A stretch of 64,000 nucleotides of DNA from Gemmatimonadota bacterium (GTDB taxonomy: Bacteria; Gemmatimonadota; Gemmatimonadetes; Longimicrobiales; Gaopeijiaceae), in NCBI GenBank assembly GCA_030428885.1, contig JAUIEJ010000004.1, positions 310,001-374,000 of the forward strand, written 5' to 3'. The number at the start of each line of letters is the position of its first letter. Positions within the stretch are counted from its first letter, which is position 1. This document shows positions 54,489 through 63,078 of the stretch, in pieces. The notes below the pieces were generated by a model. That model was not told the origin of the DNA and made no database searches. It saw only the letters and a list, made by a program, of their open reading frames with translations. The translations under genes were made by a program, and so were the position numbers.

Positions 54489-55210
54489 CCGTCGTCGGTG
54501 GTGGCCCCGCACTGGATGCAGAAGCGCCACCCCGGCTCCACCGCCTCCCCACACGACGGACACGGCACCACCGCGATGTCGGTCCCGCAGAACGGACAGA
54601 AGTTCAGGTTCTCCCGCACCGGGAGCGTGCCCCGGCACCAGTAACAGACGCCCTCGTCGCCCGGCGCCGTTGCCGACCCGCCCGCCGGGGCGGCTTCGGC
54701 GACGTCTTCGGAGCCCGCCTCGGACACCTCGTCGCCGCCGTCGTCCACGGGGGCCAGATCGTCCACCGACGCGGTGACCTCGTCGACGGCATCCGCCTCC
54801 TCGGCGGCGTCCTCGGCGAGATCGGCCACCGGCAGGATCACCGCCTCGTCGTCGACCTCGGGGGGGATGTGTTCGGCCACCAGGTGCACGTCCACCGCGG
54901 CGTACTCCCGGAAGAGACCGGTGTTGGGGTTCGAGCGGCCGAGTTCGTCGCTCATCTCCCGGCGGGCGTGCTCCGACTCCACCGAGACGAGTCCCTCTTC
55001 CCCCGCCAGGAGCCGGAGGACGAGATGTTCGTAGTCCCCGTTCATGTCCACCCCCAGGGTGTCCCGGTGGGTGCGGTAGGGCACGAGGTCCTGATAGATC
55101 TCGGCGACGGTGAAGGGCCGGCCCAATCCGGACGGGTCCCGTTCCCGGAGGGCCTGGACCAGGGCGTGGTGGAGACGCCGCAGCGGGGCCTCGATGGTGG
55201 AGTCGGACAT
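54485..55210 (-). CDS. Double zinc-ribbon protein of unknown function
   Basis: Product of 241 residues. N-terminal ~115 residues: a helical domain (LRRLHHALVQALRERDPSGLG, YEHLVLRLLAGEEGLVSVESEHARREM). An acidic disordered linker (~118-185) follows, then two CxxC ribbons: CYWCRGTLPV..FCPFCG and CPSCGEAVEPGWRFCIQCG. Such double ribbons usually mediate protein interactions. It overlaps the cupredoxin-like gene (GTGA), so is first in that coupled set. Confidence 0.68.
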   Translation of the reverse strand: MSDSTIEAPLRRLHHALVQALRERDPSGLGRPFTVAEIYQDLVPYRTHRDTLGVDMNGDYEHLVLRLLAGEEGLVSVESEHARREMSDELGRSNPNTGLFREYAAVDVHLVAEHIPPEVDDEAVILPVADLAEDAAEEADAVDEVTASVDDLAPVDDGGDEVSEAGSEDVAEAAPAGGSATAPGDEGVCYWCRGTLPVRENLNFCPFCGTDIAVVPCPSCGEAVEPGWRFCIQCGATTDDG

Positions 55211-55259
55211 GGCGACGAGGGTGGTGCCCTTCGGGGGCGGGAGATGCGTGGAACCGGGT

Positions 55260-56366
55260 TCAGGCCGGTCCGTCTTCCAGGATCATGAGACGGTACTCGA
55301 CCGCCGCCCGCAAGAACACCTCCGGATCCTTGAAGGGAAGCTCGACCCCGTGCTGCTCATGCCACCGCTCCGCCATGCGGCGCATGAAGGCCGAAACGGA
55401 CTCGTGGTGGAAGCCCGCCGCGTCGCGCATCTGGCGGACGATGTCGAGCCAGCTTCCCCGGTGGACCTGACCGTCCAGGGTGCGGATCTGGTGGACCGCC
55501 GTCGCCTCCGCGCCCCGCCCGTCGAAGAGTTCGAGCTGGGAGGGATCCACGATGCCCGACCACCCGTCGTACCCTGCGGCCGACTCCACCTCGGCCAGGA
55601 GCCGGTCGATGGGGTCGTCCATGGCCTCCAGAGCCTGAAGCCGCTCCTCCCAGGGAGCCAGGCGGGCGTCGCCCTGCTCCATGTGCCAGAGGGCGCGCTT
55701 CAATTCCAGGATCCGCCAGACGGCGAGGGCGTCCCAGTGTTCCACCGGCGGCACCCGCTCGAACTCCCGGAGGGCGCCTTCCCAATCGCCCCGGTCGTAG
55801 AGGAGGTGGCCGAGATAGATCCGGGCTTCATGGAGATCGGGGTCCAGCCGCAGGGACCGTCGGATTTGTCGTCCCGCACCCACCTCGTCTCCGAGGCGGT
55901 GCAGGGCGTACCCCAGCGACGCCACGGCCTCGGCGCTGTCGGGGCGGGCGGCCACGGCCCGGGCGAAGGCGTCCCGGGCCTGGGTGTAGAGGGCGTCGCG
56001 GTAGAGGGCGCGTCCCATGGTGAGCATGAGCTCGAGGTCGTCCTCGAAGCCCATGGCCTCGACCCGCCGGAAGAGGCGAAGCGCCTCGGCCCGGTGTCCC
56101 AGGCGGAGGAGCGTCTCCCCCATGCCCACCAGGGCGTCCTCGTGCCCCGGATCCAGGACCATGGCCCGCTCGAACGCCCGGCGTGCCCAGGCGTATTCCT
56201 CCCGGGCCAGGCGGGCGTAGCCGAGCCCCACGCAGAGCTCCACGGCGTGGGGATACAACGAGAGGCCCTCCTTGAGCATCTCGAGGGCCCCGTCGTAATC
56301 GCCGTCGTCGTAGAGGCGGTGGGCTTGCTCGTCGTATTCCTCGGAGGTGAGGAACCCATCGGGCAT
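55260..56366 (-). CDS. Tetratricopeptide-repeat protein
   Basis: Product of 368 residues with at least five TPR units between residues ~10 and ~220 (for example YDEQAHRLYDDGDYDGALEML and the AFERAMVLDPGHEDALVGMG pair). The C-terminal third is a non-repeat helical domain (IDRLLAEVESAAGYDGWSGI, VRQMRDAAGFHHESVSAFMRRM). ATG 56366 is chosen because GGAG lies eight bases upstream; a GTG at 56372 is too close to it. No signal peptide, so a cytoplasmic scaffold. Confidence 0.82.
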   Translation of the reverse strand: MPDGFLTSEEYDEQAHRLYDDGDYDGALEMLKEGLSLYPHAVELCVGLGYARLAREEYAWARRAFERAMVLDPGHEDALVGMGETLLRLGHRAEALRLFRRVEAMGFEDDLELMLTMGRALYRDALYTQARDAFARAVAARPDSAEAVASLGYALHRLGDEVGAGRQIRRSLRLDPDLHEARIYLGHLLYDRGDWEGALREFERVPPVEHWDALAVWRILELKRALWHMEQGDARLAPWEERLQALEAMDDPIDRLLAEVESAAGYDGWSGIVDPSQLELFDGRGAEATAVHQIRTLDGQVHRGSWLDIVRQMRDAAGFHHESVSAFMRRMAERWHEQHGVELPFKDPEVFLRAAVEYRLMILEDGPA

Positions 56367-56516
56367 GGGCACGTCTCCGTGAGAGAACGGTGCGGGGGAC
56401 CACCCCCTACGAGGCGAATCTAACGGCCCCGCAGACGACGTACCAGACGGAATTCGGGCGGGAAAGGGGTCGATCCGGGTCGTGACGAACCCGTTCCCCG
56501 ATCGTGTCCGGCGGGG

Positions 56517-56897
56517 TCAGGCCGGGCGCCCGTACCGCACACCGCAGGCCGGGCACACCAGGTGTCCCCCGACCCGCTGGAGCCGGCGCGTGGGCTCGGT
56601 GTGGCGCGGACAGAGCACCGGATCGCCCGCGTCCTGCGCCTCCTTCACCGCCGACCGTTCCTTCCGGGTCGCCTTGGGCACCTTCAGCTCGTATCGCAGC
56701 GAAGAGGCCGAGCACTCGAGGAGCACCGTCCCGGACCCGTCGGATTCGGGGCGCACCCGGAGGGTCACCAGGAATCCCCCCATGGGAGAAGGCATGTGCC
56801 CACCCCTGTAGTACACCTGCAACAGGGCCTTCGCCCCCTTTTCCAGGGGGATGCCTTCCGACGAAGCGGGTTCCTGGGTATGCCAACCAGAGGCCAT
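56517..56897 (-). CDS. Small protein with C-terminal zinc-ribbon motif
   Basis: Product of 126 residues. N-terminal ~75 residues are beta-rich (KALLQVYYRGGH, FLVTLRVRPESDG, GTVLLECSASSLRYELKV). The C-terminus has CPRHTEPTRRLQRVGGHLVCPACG, a CxxH..CxxC metal site. No family recognised. The downstream 160 bp to the TPR gene lie on the far side of its stop. Confidence 0.6.
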   Translation of the reverse strand: MASGWHTQEPASSEGIPLEKGAKALLQVYYRGGHMPSPMGGFLVTLRVRPESDGSGTVLLECSASSLRYELKVPKATRKERSAVKEAQDAGDPVLCPRHTEPTRRLQRVGGHLVCPACGVRYGRPA

Positions 56898-57028
56898 GGG
56901 GAGGGCGGCTGGAGACCGGGGATCGTGCGCGCCCGTGCGGGCGGGCGCGCGGAGCAGGGAGGGTACGCGGGGGCGGAAGTATAGGGGCCCCGTCCCCTGC
57001 TGGAAAGACGCCCGGTTCAGGAACGAGC

Positions 57029-57066
57029 GAACGGGCCCGACGGGGTGATCCCCGCCGGGCCCGTTC
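57029..57066. terminator. Hairpin terminator downstream of the small gene at 57139
   Basis: Long stem GAACGGGCCCG with complement CGGGCCCGTTC, continued by CGGGG/CCCCG after one mismatch, with a TGAT loop. On the minus strand it ends the transcript from 57139-57399. There is no strong T-run on that side. Confidence 0.65.
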
Positions 57067-57138
57067 ATGGCCGGCCGACCTGCGCCGAAGTCCGGCGTTT
57101 CGCGGATCGGAGGGAGACCCGGGAAACGGCGGCGACGA

Positions 57139-57399
57139 TCAGGCCGCGGTGACGCCGTCCTGCGACTTGGCCGTGCTCCCGGACCCGTGGGCCAGGGCAG
57201 GCTGGCAGAACCGCATTCCCACGGAATGCAGGTGGTCCAGCTCCAGGTCACCCAGATCGGGGTACCGCTCGGCCAGATAGTCGATGGTCTCGTCCATCCA
57301 GGTCTTCTGGTCCTCGGCCGAGGCCTGCAGGACCCCACAACGATTGATATGGCTGAAGAGCTCGTCGCGAGCCCGGTCCATCAGCTTCTCCTTCTCCAC
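57139..57399 (-). CDS. Small helical protein of unknown function
   Basis: Product of 86 residues from GTG 57399, placed six bases after GAGGAGG; an ATG at 57378 also has a purine-rich leader. Sequence is helical and acidic (MDRARDELFSHINRCGVLQAS; KTWMDETIDYLAERYPDLGDLELDHLHSVGMRFCQP), with two Cys. No family recognised. It has its own promoter-like site at 57512-57540 and a terminator at 57029-57066, so it is a single-gene transcript. Confidence 0.62.
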   Translation of the reverse strand: MEKEKLMDRARDELFSHINRCGVLQASAEDQKTWMDETIDYLAERYPDLGDLELDHLHSVGMRFCQPALAHGSGSTAKSQDGVTAA

Positions 57400-57511
57400 G
57401 GACACCCTCCTCGATATGTTGGCCGGCCCCGGGGAACCTCCGGTACGGACGCCATCGGCATTCCGGCCCGGACGGCCCGACGTGGGGCACGAATTCAGTG
57501 TACAGCGGTGT

Positions 57512-57540
57512 AGTATAACGCTCCTTTCCGTGCCGGCCAA
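57512..57540 (-). promoter_or_regulatory. Promoter of the small gene at 57139
   Basis: On the minus strand TTGGCC (57540-57535), a 17-bp spacer, then TATACT (57517-57512). The resulting leader to the start codon is about 105 nt. The divergent HyuB-like gene begins at 57544, so its own promoter must overlap this one or lie very near. Confidence 0.55.
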
Positions 57541-57543
57541 CCT

Positions 57544-59163
57544 GTGGCCGCGCCCATGCCCATGACTCCTTCCGCCCCTGCGCCGACGCCCCCCGACGCC
57601 GTGACCCTGGAGGTCTTCCGGCACCTCTTCCAGGCCCTGGCCGAAGAGATGGGGGCGGCCCTGCGGCGGGCCTCGTACTCGCCGAACATCAAGGAACGGC
57701 GCGACTATTCCTGCGCCCTCTTCGACGCCGACGCCCGCCCCGTGGCCATGGGCGACCACATGCCCGTGCACCTGGGCGCCATGCCCATGAGCGTCACCGC
57801 GGCGCTGGACGAACTGGGGCCCCTGGGCGACGGCGACGTGGCCCTCCTCAACGACCCCTTCCGGGGGGGCACCCACCTCCCGGACCTCACCACGATCCGG
57901 GCCGTCCACGGTCCCGACGGCGCGCTCCTGGGGTACGTGGCCGCCCGGGCGCACCACAGCGACGTGGGAGGCATCACCCCGGGCTCCATGCCCCTCGCCC
58001 GGGAGATCGTGCAGGAGGGCCTCCGGATCCCACCCGTGCTCCTGGTCCGGGGCGGCCGCCCGCAGGACGACGTCCGGCGCATGATCCTGGCCAACGTCCG
58101 AACGCCGGAGGAGCGGGCCGGCGACCTGGACGCCCAGCTGGCTGCGCTCCACACGGGGCGCACCCGCCTCCTGGACATGGTGGAGCGCCGGGGGGCTCGG
58201 GCGGTGCTCCGGGCCATGACCGACCTGGTGGACTACGCCGACCGGCTCCTGGAAGCCGGACTGGAACGGATTCCCGACGGGACCTGGGTGGGCGAGGACG
58301 CCCTGGAAGACGACGGATTCGGCTCCGGCCCCATCGCCATCCGGGTCGCGCTCCACGTCGACGGCGGGCGGGCCACCGTGGATTTCACCGGCTCGTCGGC
58401 CCAGGTACCGGGCGGGGTGAACGCCGTGGCCGCCATCACCTCGTCGGCCACCCGCTACGCCCTGCGGTGCGTCGCCGAGCACCTCCTGGCCGTGGAGATG
58501 CCCGCGGGCGGGGGCTCCCTCCGCAGCGTCCGCCTGGTGCTGCCCGAGGGCTCGGTGGTGAACGCCCGTCCCCCGGCCAGCGTGGCCGCCGGAAACGTGG
58601 AGACCAGCCAGCGCATCACCGACGCCCTCTTCCGGGCCCTGGCCGCCGCCCTGCCGGACCTCATGCCCGCCCTCTCCCAGGGCACCATGAACAACACGAC
58701 GGTGGGGGGCATCGACCCCCGCTCCGGCGCCCCCTTCGCCTACTACGAGACGGTGGGCGGGGGGCAGGGCGGCGGGCCCGGAGGGGCGGGGCTCTCGGGC
58801 GTCCACGTGCACATGTCCAACAGCCTCAACACGCCGGTGGAGGCGCTGGAGCACGCCTATCCGTTCCGGGTGACGCAGTACGGCTTGCGGCGGGGCACGG
58901 GGGGTGAGGGACTCCATCGCGGCGGCGACGGCCTGCGTCGTGACCTGGAGCTCCTGGGGGAGGCCCGGGTCACCCTTCTCACGGAACGACGCCGGCACGG
59001 GCCCTCCGGGGCCGCGGGAGGGGCCGACGGAGCACCGGGCGCCAACGTGCTCATCCGGGACGGAACGGAGAAATCCCTCGACGGAAAGGTTACCTTCGAG
59101 GCCCGCGCCGGCGACGTCGTCAGCGTCCGCTCCCCCGGGGGCGGCGGCTGGGGCACGCCCTGA
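57544..59163 (+). CDS. Hydantoinase B/oxoprolinase family protein
   Basis: Product of 539 residues from GTG 57544 (ATG 57556 is also possible). HyuB family signature: EVFRHLFQALAEEMGAALRRASYSPNIKERRDYSCALFD, MGDHMPVHLGAMP, LNDPFRGGTHLPDL, and the C-terminal GLHRGGDGLRRDLE. Such proteins normally pair with HyuA to open hydantoins or 5-oxoproline with ATP; no hyuA is in the window. The following gene starts 23 bp after its stop. Confidence 0.9.
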   Translation: MAAPMPMTPSAPAPTPPDAVTLEVFRHLFQALAEEMGAALRRASYSPNIKERRDYSCALFDADARPVAMGDHMPVHLGAMPMSVTAALDELGPLGDGDVALLNDPFRGGTHLPDLTTIRAVHGPDGALLGYVAARAHHSDVGGITPGSMPLAREIVQEGLRIPPVLLVRGGRPQDDVRRMILANVRTPEERAGDLDAQLAALHTGRTRLLDMVERRGARAVLRAMTDLVDYADRLLEAGLERIPDGTWVGEDALEDDGFGSGPIAIRVALHVDGGRATVDFTGSSAQVPGGVNAVAAITSSATRYALRCVAEHLLAVEMPAGGGSLRSVRLVLPEGSVVNARPPASVAAGNVETSQRITDALFRALAAALPDLMPALSQGTMNNTTVGGIDPRSGAPFAYYETVGGGQGGGPGGAGLSGVHVHMSNSLNTPVEALEHAYPFRVTQYGLRRGTGGEGLHRGGDGLRRDLELLGEARVTLLTERRRHGPSGAAGGADGAPGANVLIRDGTEKSLDGKVTFEARAGDVVSVRSPGGGGWGTP

Positions 59164-59186
59164 CGAGCCTCCCGACCCCCTGCTCC

Positions 59187-59600
59187 GTGTACGTCGAGAC
59201 CTTCCTCATCTGCGATGCCGCCCGCCTCGACGACTGGGGCCGGCTCCACGTCAACGCCCAGTACCACCAGCTCACGGCGCCCGGGTTTCCCGCCAAGCAC
59301 GACCTCGTCCTCGTGCTGGTGGTGGAGTGGGACCGGGGCGATCACGGGCGGTACGATTTCGCCGTGGAGATGCTCGGCCCCGACGGCGAGACGCCCAAGG
59401 TGGGCCTTCGGGGGCAGACCGAGGTGGACGCCCGTCCCGACGACCGTCCCCGCGCCCGGTCGCCCCTCATCCAGCCCATGCCCGACGTGGTCTTCGAGAC
59501 CCCGGGCGAGTACCGCTTCCGCCTCAAGGTGAAGGGGCGCACCATCGACGGCCCTCGCCTCTACCTCCGGGAAGGCGAGCCCGTCGACGCGCCTGCATGA
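59187..59600 (+). CDS. DUF6941-like protein
   Basis: Product of 137 residues from a GTG. Matches the DUF6941 pattern: ETFLICDAARLDDWGRLHVNAQY near the start, LTAPGFPAKHDLVLVLVVEW, then FETPGEYRFRLKVKG and a final LYLRE strand. A small beta-sandwich of unknown function. Its stop overlaps the GT9 gene (ATGA). Confidence 0.68.
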   Translation: MYVETFLICDAARLDDWGRLHVNAQYHQLTAPGFPAKHDLVLVLVVEWDRGDHGRYDFAVEMLGPDGETPKVGLRGQTEVDARPDDRPRARSPLIQPMPDVVFETPGEYRFRLKVKGRTIDGPRLYLREGEPVDAPA

Positions 59601-60670
59601 CCGACCTCCTGCACCCGGCGCGGAGTCGTCGGGTGGGCATCGTCTGTCTCACGGGCATCGGCGACGTGGTGCACGGCCTCCCCCTTGCCCGGGACCTCAA
59701 GGCCCACTGGCCGGAGCGCGAGGTGGTGTGGATCGCCGAGCCCGCCCCCGCCGAGGTGGTGCGGAACCACCCCGCGGTGGACCGGGTGGTGGTCTTCCAC
59801 AAGAAGGCCGGATGGCGCGGCGCCCGGCGCCTCCACGAGGCCTTCCGGGGCCGTCCCTGCGACCTCACCCTCAACTTGATGCGCTACATCAAGGGGGCCG
59901 TGGCCACGCTCCTCACCGGCGCCCCGGAGCGCATCGGTCTGCCCCCGTCCAAGACCCGGGACGGCGCCCATCGCTTCGCCACCCGCACCCTGGACGAAGG
60001 GCCCTGGCTCCATACCCAGGACCTCTTCCTGCGCTTTCGGGAACCCCTTGGACTCCCCCTCGACGGGCCGGTGGCGTGGGACATCCGCTTCACCGACGAG
60101 GAGCGGGCCGCGCAGGAGGCATTCTTCAACCGGGTGCGGGAGCGGGGCGAGGGACCCGTGGTGGGTCTCGTGCTGGCCACGGCCAATCCGGCCAAGGACT
60201 GGCTCCCGGAGCGGTACGTCGCCCTGGCCCGGGCCCTGGTGGAACGCCTGGGGGCCACGGTGATCCTGGTGGGCGGGCCCTCGCCCCGGGAACGGGACAC
60301 CGCCGACGCGGTGCTGCGCTCCGGAGTCGACGTCGTCGACGCCCTGGGCGACTCGGTTCGGCGCATGATGTGGAGCGTGGACGGGGTCGACCTCCTGGTG
60401 AGCCCCGACACCGGGCCCCTCCACATCGCCCACGCCCTGGAGACGCCGGTGGTGGGACTGTTCGGCCACACCAACCCGTGGCGCGTGGGCCCCTGGCAGC
60501 GCTTCCACGATCTGATCGTGGATCGCTACACCGACCCGGGCGAGGCCCCCGACCCCTCCCGGTACGACCCGCGCCACGAGCGCATGGGCCGCATCGGGGT
60601 CGACGACGTGATGGCGGCGGTGGAGGCGGGCCTCGCCCGGTACGCCCCGGCGCCCCGGGGGCCCGCATGA
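59597..60670 (+). CDS. Glycosyltransferase family 9 (heptosyltransferase-like)
   Basis: Product of 357 residues. Two Rossmann-like halves: VGIVCLTGIGDVVHGLPLARDL and VVGLVLATANPAKDWLPERY, with the GT9 signature DLLVSPDTGPLHIAHALETPVVGLFG. GT9 enzymes transfer heptose from ADP-heptose to the inner core of lipopolysaccharide. Overlaps the upstream DUF6941 stop and the downstream kinase start. A second GT9 of identical length follows the kinase. Confidence 0.93.
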   Translation: MTDLLHPARSRRVGIVCLTGIGDVVHGLPLARDLKAHWPEREVVWIAEPAPAEVVRNHPAVDRVVVFHKKAGWRGARRLHEAFRGRPCDLTLNLMRYIKGAVATLLTGAPERIGLPPSKTRDGAHRFATRTLDEGPWLHTQDLFLRFREPLGLPLDGPVAWDIRFTDEERAAQEAFFNRVRERGEGPVVGLVLATANPAKDWLPERYVALARALVERLGATVILVGGPSPRERDTADAVLRSGVDVVDALGDSVRRMMWSVDGVDLLVSPDTGPLHIAHALETPVVGLFGHTNPWRVGPWQRFHDLIVDRYTDPGEAPDPSRYDPRHERMGRIGVDDVMAAVEAGLARYAPAPRGPA

Positions 60671-61452
60671 GCGTGCCCGACGGGTTCGTGGCGGTGCGGG
60701 GGGTGGGCGCCCGGGGGTTCGCCCGTCCCGAGGCCGCCGCCTGGGTCGAGGCGACCCTGAGCCGCTGGGGCACCCTGGCCCGGGCGGCCCGCCATTCCGA
60801 CGACGCGGTGGCGCTCCAGGGCCGGGGCGTCGTGCGAGCCATTCCCGCCCCCGGCGAGGCCGGGGGAGGACGGTGGGTCGTGCGCCGCTACCTCCGGGGG
60901 GGGTGGATGGCCCCCGTGCTCCACGACCGCTACGTCCGCCGGGGGCTGTCCCGGCCGGAGCGGGAGGCCCGGGCCTCCGACGCCGCCCGGGCCCGGGGCA
61001 TCCCCACGCCCCGGGTGGTGGCGGGCATCGTCTACCCGGCGGGGCCGGCCTTCTACCGGGCCGACCTCGTGACCCGATTCGTGACGCCGTCGGTGGACCT
61101 GGCCGACCTGCTCTTCCGCGACCGGCTCCCCGGCTCCCCCGACCCGCCCACGGCGGCCCAGCGCGCCGCGGCCCTCGCCGCCGCCGGACGGCTCACCCGG
61201 ACCATGGCCCGGGCGGGCCTCTTCCACCGCGACCTGAACGCGAAGAACTTCCTGGTGGTGCGCGGCGAAGACGGGCTGGAGGCCCGGGTGCTGGATCTGG
61301 ACCGGGCCCGGGCCGTGTCCGACCCCGTTCCCCTGGCCCCCATGGCGGCGCGCCTCACCCGCTCGCTCCGCAAGTTCGAGACGACCACCGGCGTGGCCCT
61401 GGGCGAGGAAGCCTGGGCGGCCTTCCGCGACGCCACCGGAGACGCCCCGTGA
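60667..61452 (+). CDS. Lipopolysaccharide-core kinase-like protein (KdkA/WaaP/InaA type)
   Basis: Product of 261 residues in the eukaryotic-like kinase fold. Catalytic loop GLFHRDLNAKNFLV (HRDxxxxN) and metal-binding VLDLDRAR in place of DFG; nucleotide-binding Lys/Arg region at ~70-85. Resembles 3-deoxy-D-manno-octulosonate kinase and WaaP-like heptose kinases. It sits between and overlaps two heptosyltransferases, so phosphorylation of a core sugar is the probable job. Confidence 0.85.
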   Translation: MSVPDGFVAVRGVGARGFARPEAAAWVEATLSRWGTLARAARHSDDAVALQGRGVVRAIPAPGEAGGGRWVVRRYLRGGWMAPVLHDRYVRRGLSRPEREARASDAARARGIPTPRVVAGIVYPAGPAFYRADLVTRFVTPSVDLADLLFRDRLPGSPDPPTAAQRAAALAAAGRLTRTMARAGLFHRDLNAKNFLVVRGEDGLEARVLDLDRARAVSDPVPLAPMAARLTRSLRKFETTTGVALGEEAWAAFRDATGDAP

Positions 61453-62522
61453 CCGACACCCCCCGCTGGAAGGAGCTGTTTCCCGAGGGTCCCCCCCTGG
61501 AAATCTGCATCGTCATGCTGTCGGCCATCGGCGACGCCGTCCACGTGCTCCCGGTGGCCAACGCCCTCAAGCGGCACTGGCCCGAGTCCCGCATCACCTG
61601 GGTCATCCAGCCCGTCCCCCACCGGCTGGTGGCCGATCACCCGGCCATCGACGACTTCCTCATCTTCCATCGCCGGCGGGGGCTCGACGCCTGGGAAAGC
61701 TTCCGCGACCTGGCTCGCCAGTACCCCCAGCGCCCCTACGACCTGGTGCTGGGCCTGCAGGTGTACCTCAAGGCCGGGGTCCTCACGGCCCTGGCTCCGG
61801 CCCGGGTCAAGCTGGGGTTCGACCGGCATCGGGCCCGGGACTTCAACTGGCTCTTCACCAACGAGCGCATCGCCTTCGACGGCCAGCACCACGTGCAGGA
61901 CCAGTACTTCGAGTTCCTCCAGCATCTGGGGCTGGATCCCCACCCGGCGGTGTGGAACATCCCCTTCTCGACCGAAGAACGACGGGCCCAATCGACGTTC
62001 TTCGACGAGCTGGACCGCCCCGCCTGCGCCGTGGTGGTGGGCACGAGCAAGCGCCGCAAGAACTGGACGCCCGAGGGCTACGCCCGGGTCCTGGAGATCC
62101 TGGAGTCGGATATGGGACTCCGTCCCGTCCTGGTGGGCGGTCCGTCCCCCGTGGAGCGGGAGATCGCCGACGAGACCCTGACCCTGACCCGCGCCCGGAC
62201 CGTGGTGGACACCCTGGGCGACGATCTGCGGCGCCTGGTGTGGATCCTGGACGGCAGCCGCCTGGTCATCAGCCCCGACACGGGGCCCCTCCACATCGCC
62301 CGGGCCCTGGAGACCCCGGTGGTGGGCCTGTACGGCTACACCAACCCCAAGCGCACCGGCCCGTGGCGCCGCTACCAGGATCTGGTGGTGGACGGATACG
62401 CCCGGTTCCCGGGCGAGGCCTACCCGGTGAGCCCCGAGTACCGGGACGGCATGAGCCGGGTCACCGTCGAAGGGGTGATGGAGAAGGTGGAGCTCGCCCT
62501 GGAGAAGTATCCGGCGGGTTAG
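61449..62522 (+). CDS. Glycosyltransferase family 9 (heptosyltransferase-like), second copy
   Basis: Product of 357 residues from a GTG overlapping the kinase stop. Matches the first GT9 in layout: CIVMLSAIGDAVHVLPVANAL, HRLVADHPAIDDFLIF, VVVGTSKRRKNWTPEGY, and RLVISPDTGPLHIARALETPVVGLYG. Divergence from 59597 is high enough to suggest different linkages. Its 3' end overlaps the convergent methyltransferase-like gene by four bases. Confidence 0.93.
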   Translation: MTDTPRWKELFPEGPPLEICIVMLSAIGDAVHVLPVANALKRHWPESRITWVIQPVPHRLVADHPAIDDFLIFHRRRGLDAWESFRDLARQYPQRPYDLVLGLQVYLKAGVLTALAPARVKLGFDRHRARDFNWLFTNERIAFDGQHHVQDQYFEFLQHLGLDPHPAVWNIPFSTEERRAQSTFFDELDRPACAVVVGTSKRRKNWTPEGYARVLEILESDMGLRPVLVGGPSPVEREIADETLTLTRARTVVDTLGDDLRRLVWILDGSRLVISPDTGPLHIARALETPVVGLYGYTNPKRTGPWRRYQDLVVDGYARFPGEAYPVSPEYRDGMSRVTVEGVMEKVELALEKYPAG

Positions 62523-63064
62523 AGCGTCACCATCCGGATCGCCAGCACCGCGAACCCCGCCGCGGCCCCCAGGAGCGCCTCGTACTCCCGGTTGCGGCGC
62601 CAGCGATCCGCCGAAAACCGCCCGCTCTCGAGCCGGGCACCCTGGGGCCGCCACGGGGTGAGCCGGGGCAGGAAGAGGGGCACGTTGCGGGCGTAGTCCT
62701 CGTAGGCCTGGCCGAACGACGACGCCAGGTGCCGGGCTTCCTGCCGGATCACCCGACTGTAGACCCAGGCGAAGAAGGCCACGAAGAGCGCGGCGAAGAT
62801 CCATCGCCCGCCCGCCACCGTGATGCCCAGTCCCAGGACGAAGCTCCCCAGGTAGAGGGGATTGCGGGTCCGGGCGTAGGGACCCGTGGTGGTGAGTTCC
62901 CGGTCCTTGTGGATGAACCCGGCGGCCGCCGCCCGGATCGCGAGACCCGCGGCGGCCAGGAGTCCCCCGATCAAGAGCAGTTCGGGCGTGGGGGCGGCGA
63001 ACCAGAAGAACGGAACGATGAGGAGCCACACCGCCTTGAGGCGGAGCTTCCGGGACACGGCCAC
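62519..63064 (-). CDS. Isoprenylcysteine carboxyl methyltransferase-like membrane protein
   Basis: Product of 181 residues with four to five TM helices, a GTG start and the ICMT/PEMT signature: LTTTGPYARTRNPLYLGSFVLGLG and later RQEARHLASSFGQAYEDYARNVPLFLP. Family members use S-adenosylmethionine to methylate carboxyl, amine or lipid groups; the bacterial substrate is unknown, and here it may modify a lipid or glycolipid made by the neighbours. Confidence 0.88.
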   Translation of the reverse strand: MAVSRKLRLKAVWLLIVPFFWFAAPTPELLLIGGLLAAAGLAIRAAAAGFIHKDRELTTTGPYARTRNPLYLGSFVLGLGITVAGGRWIFAALFVAFFAWVYSRVIRQEARHLASSFGQAYEDYARNVPLFLPRLTPWRPQGARLESGRFSADRWRRNREYEALLGAAAGFAVLAIRMVTL

Positions 63065-63078
63065 GGGTCAGGCCCCCC

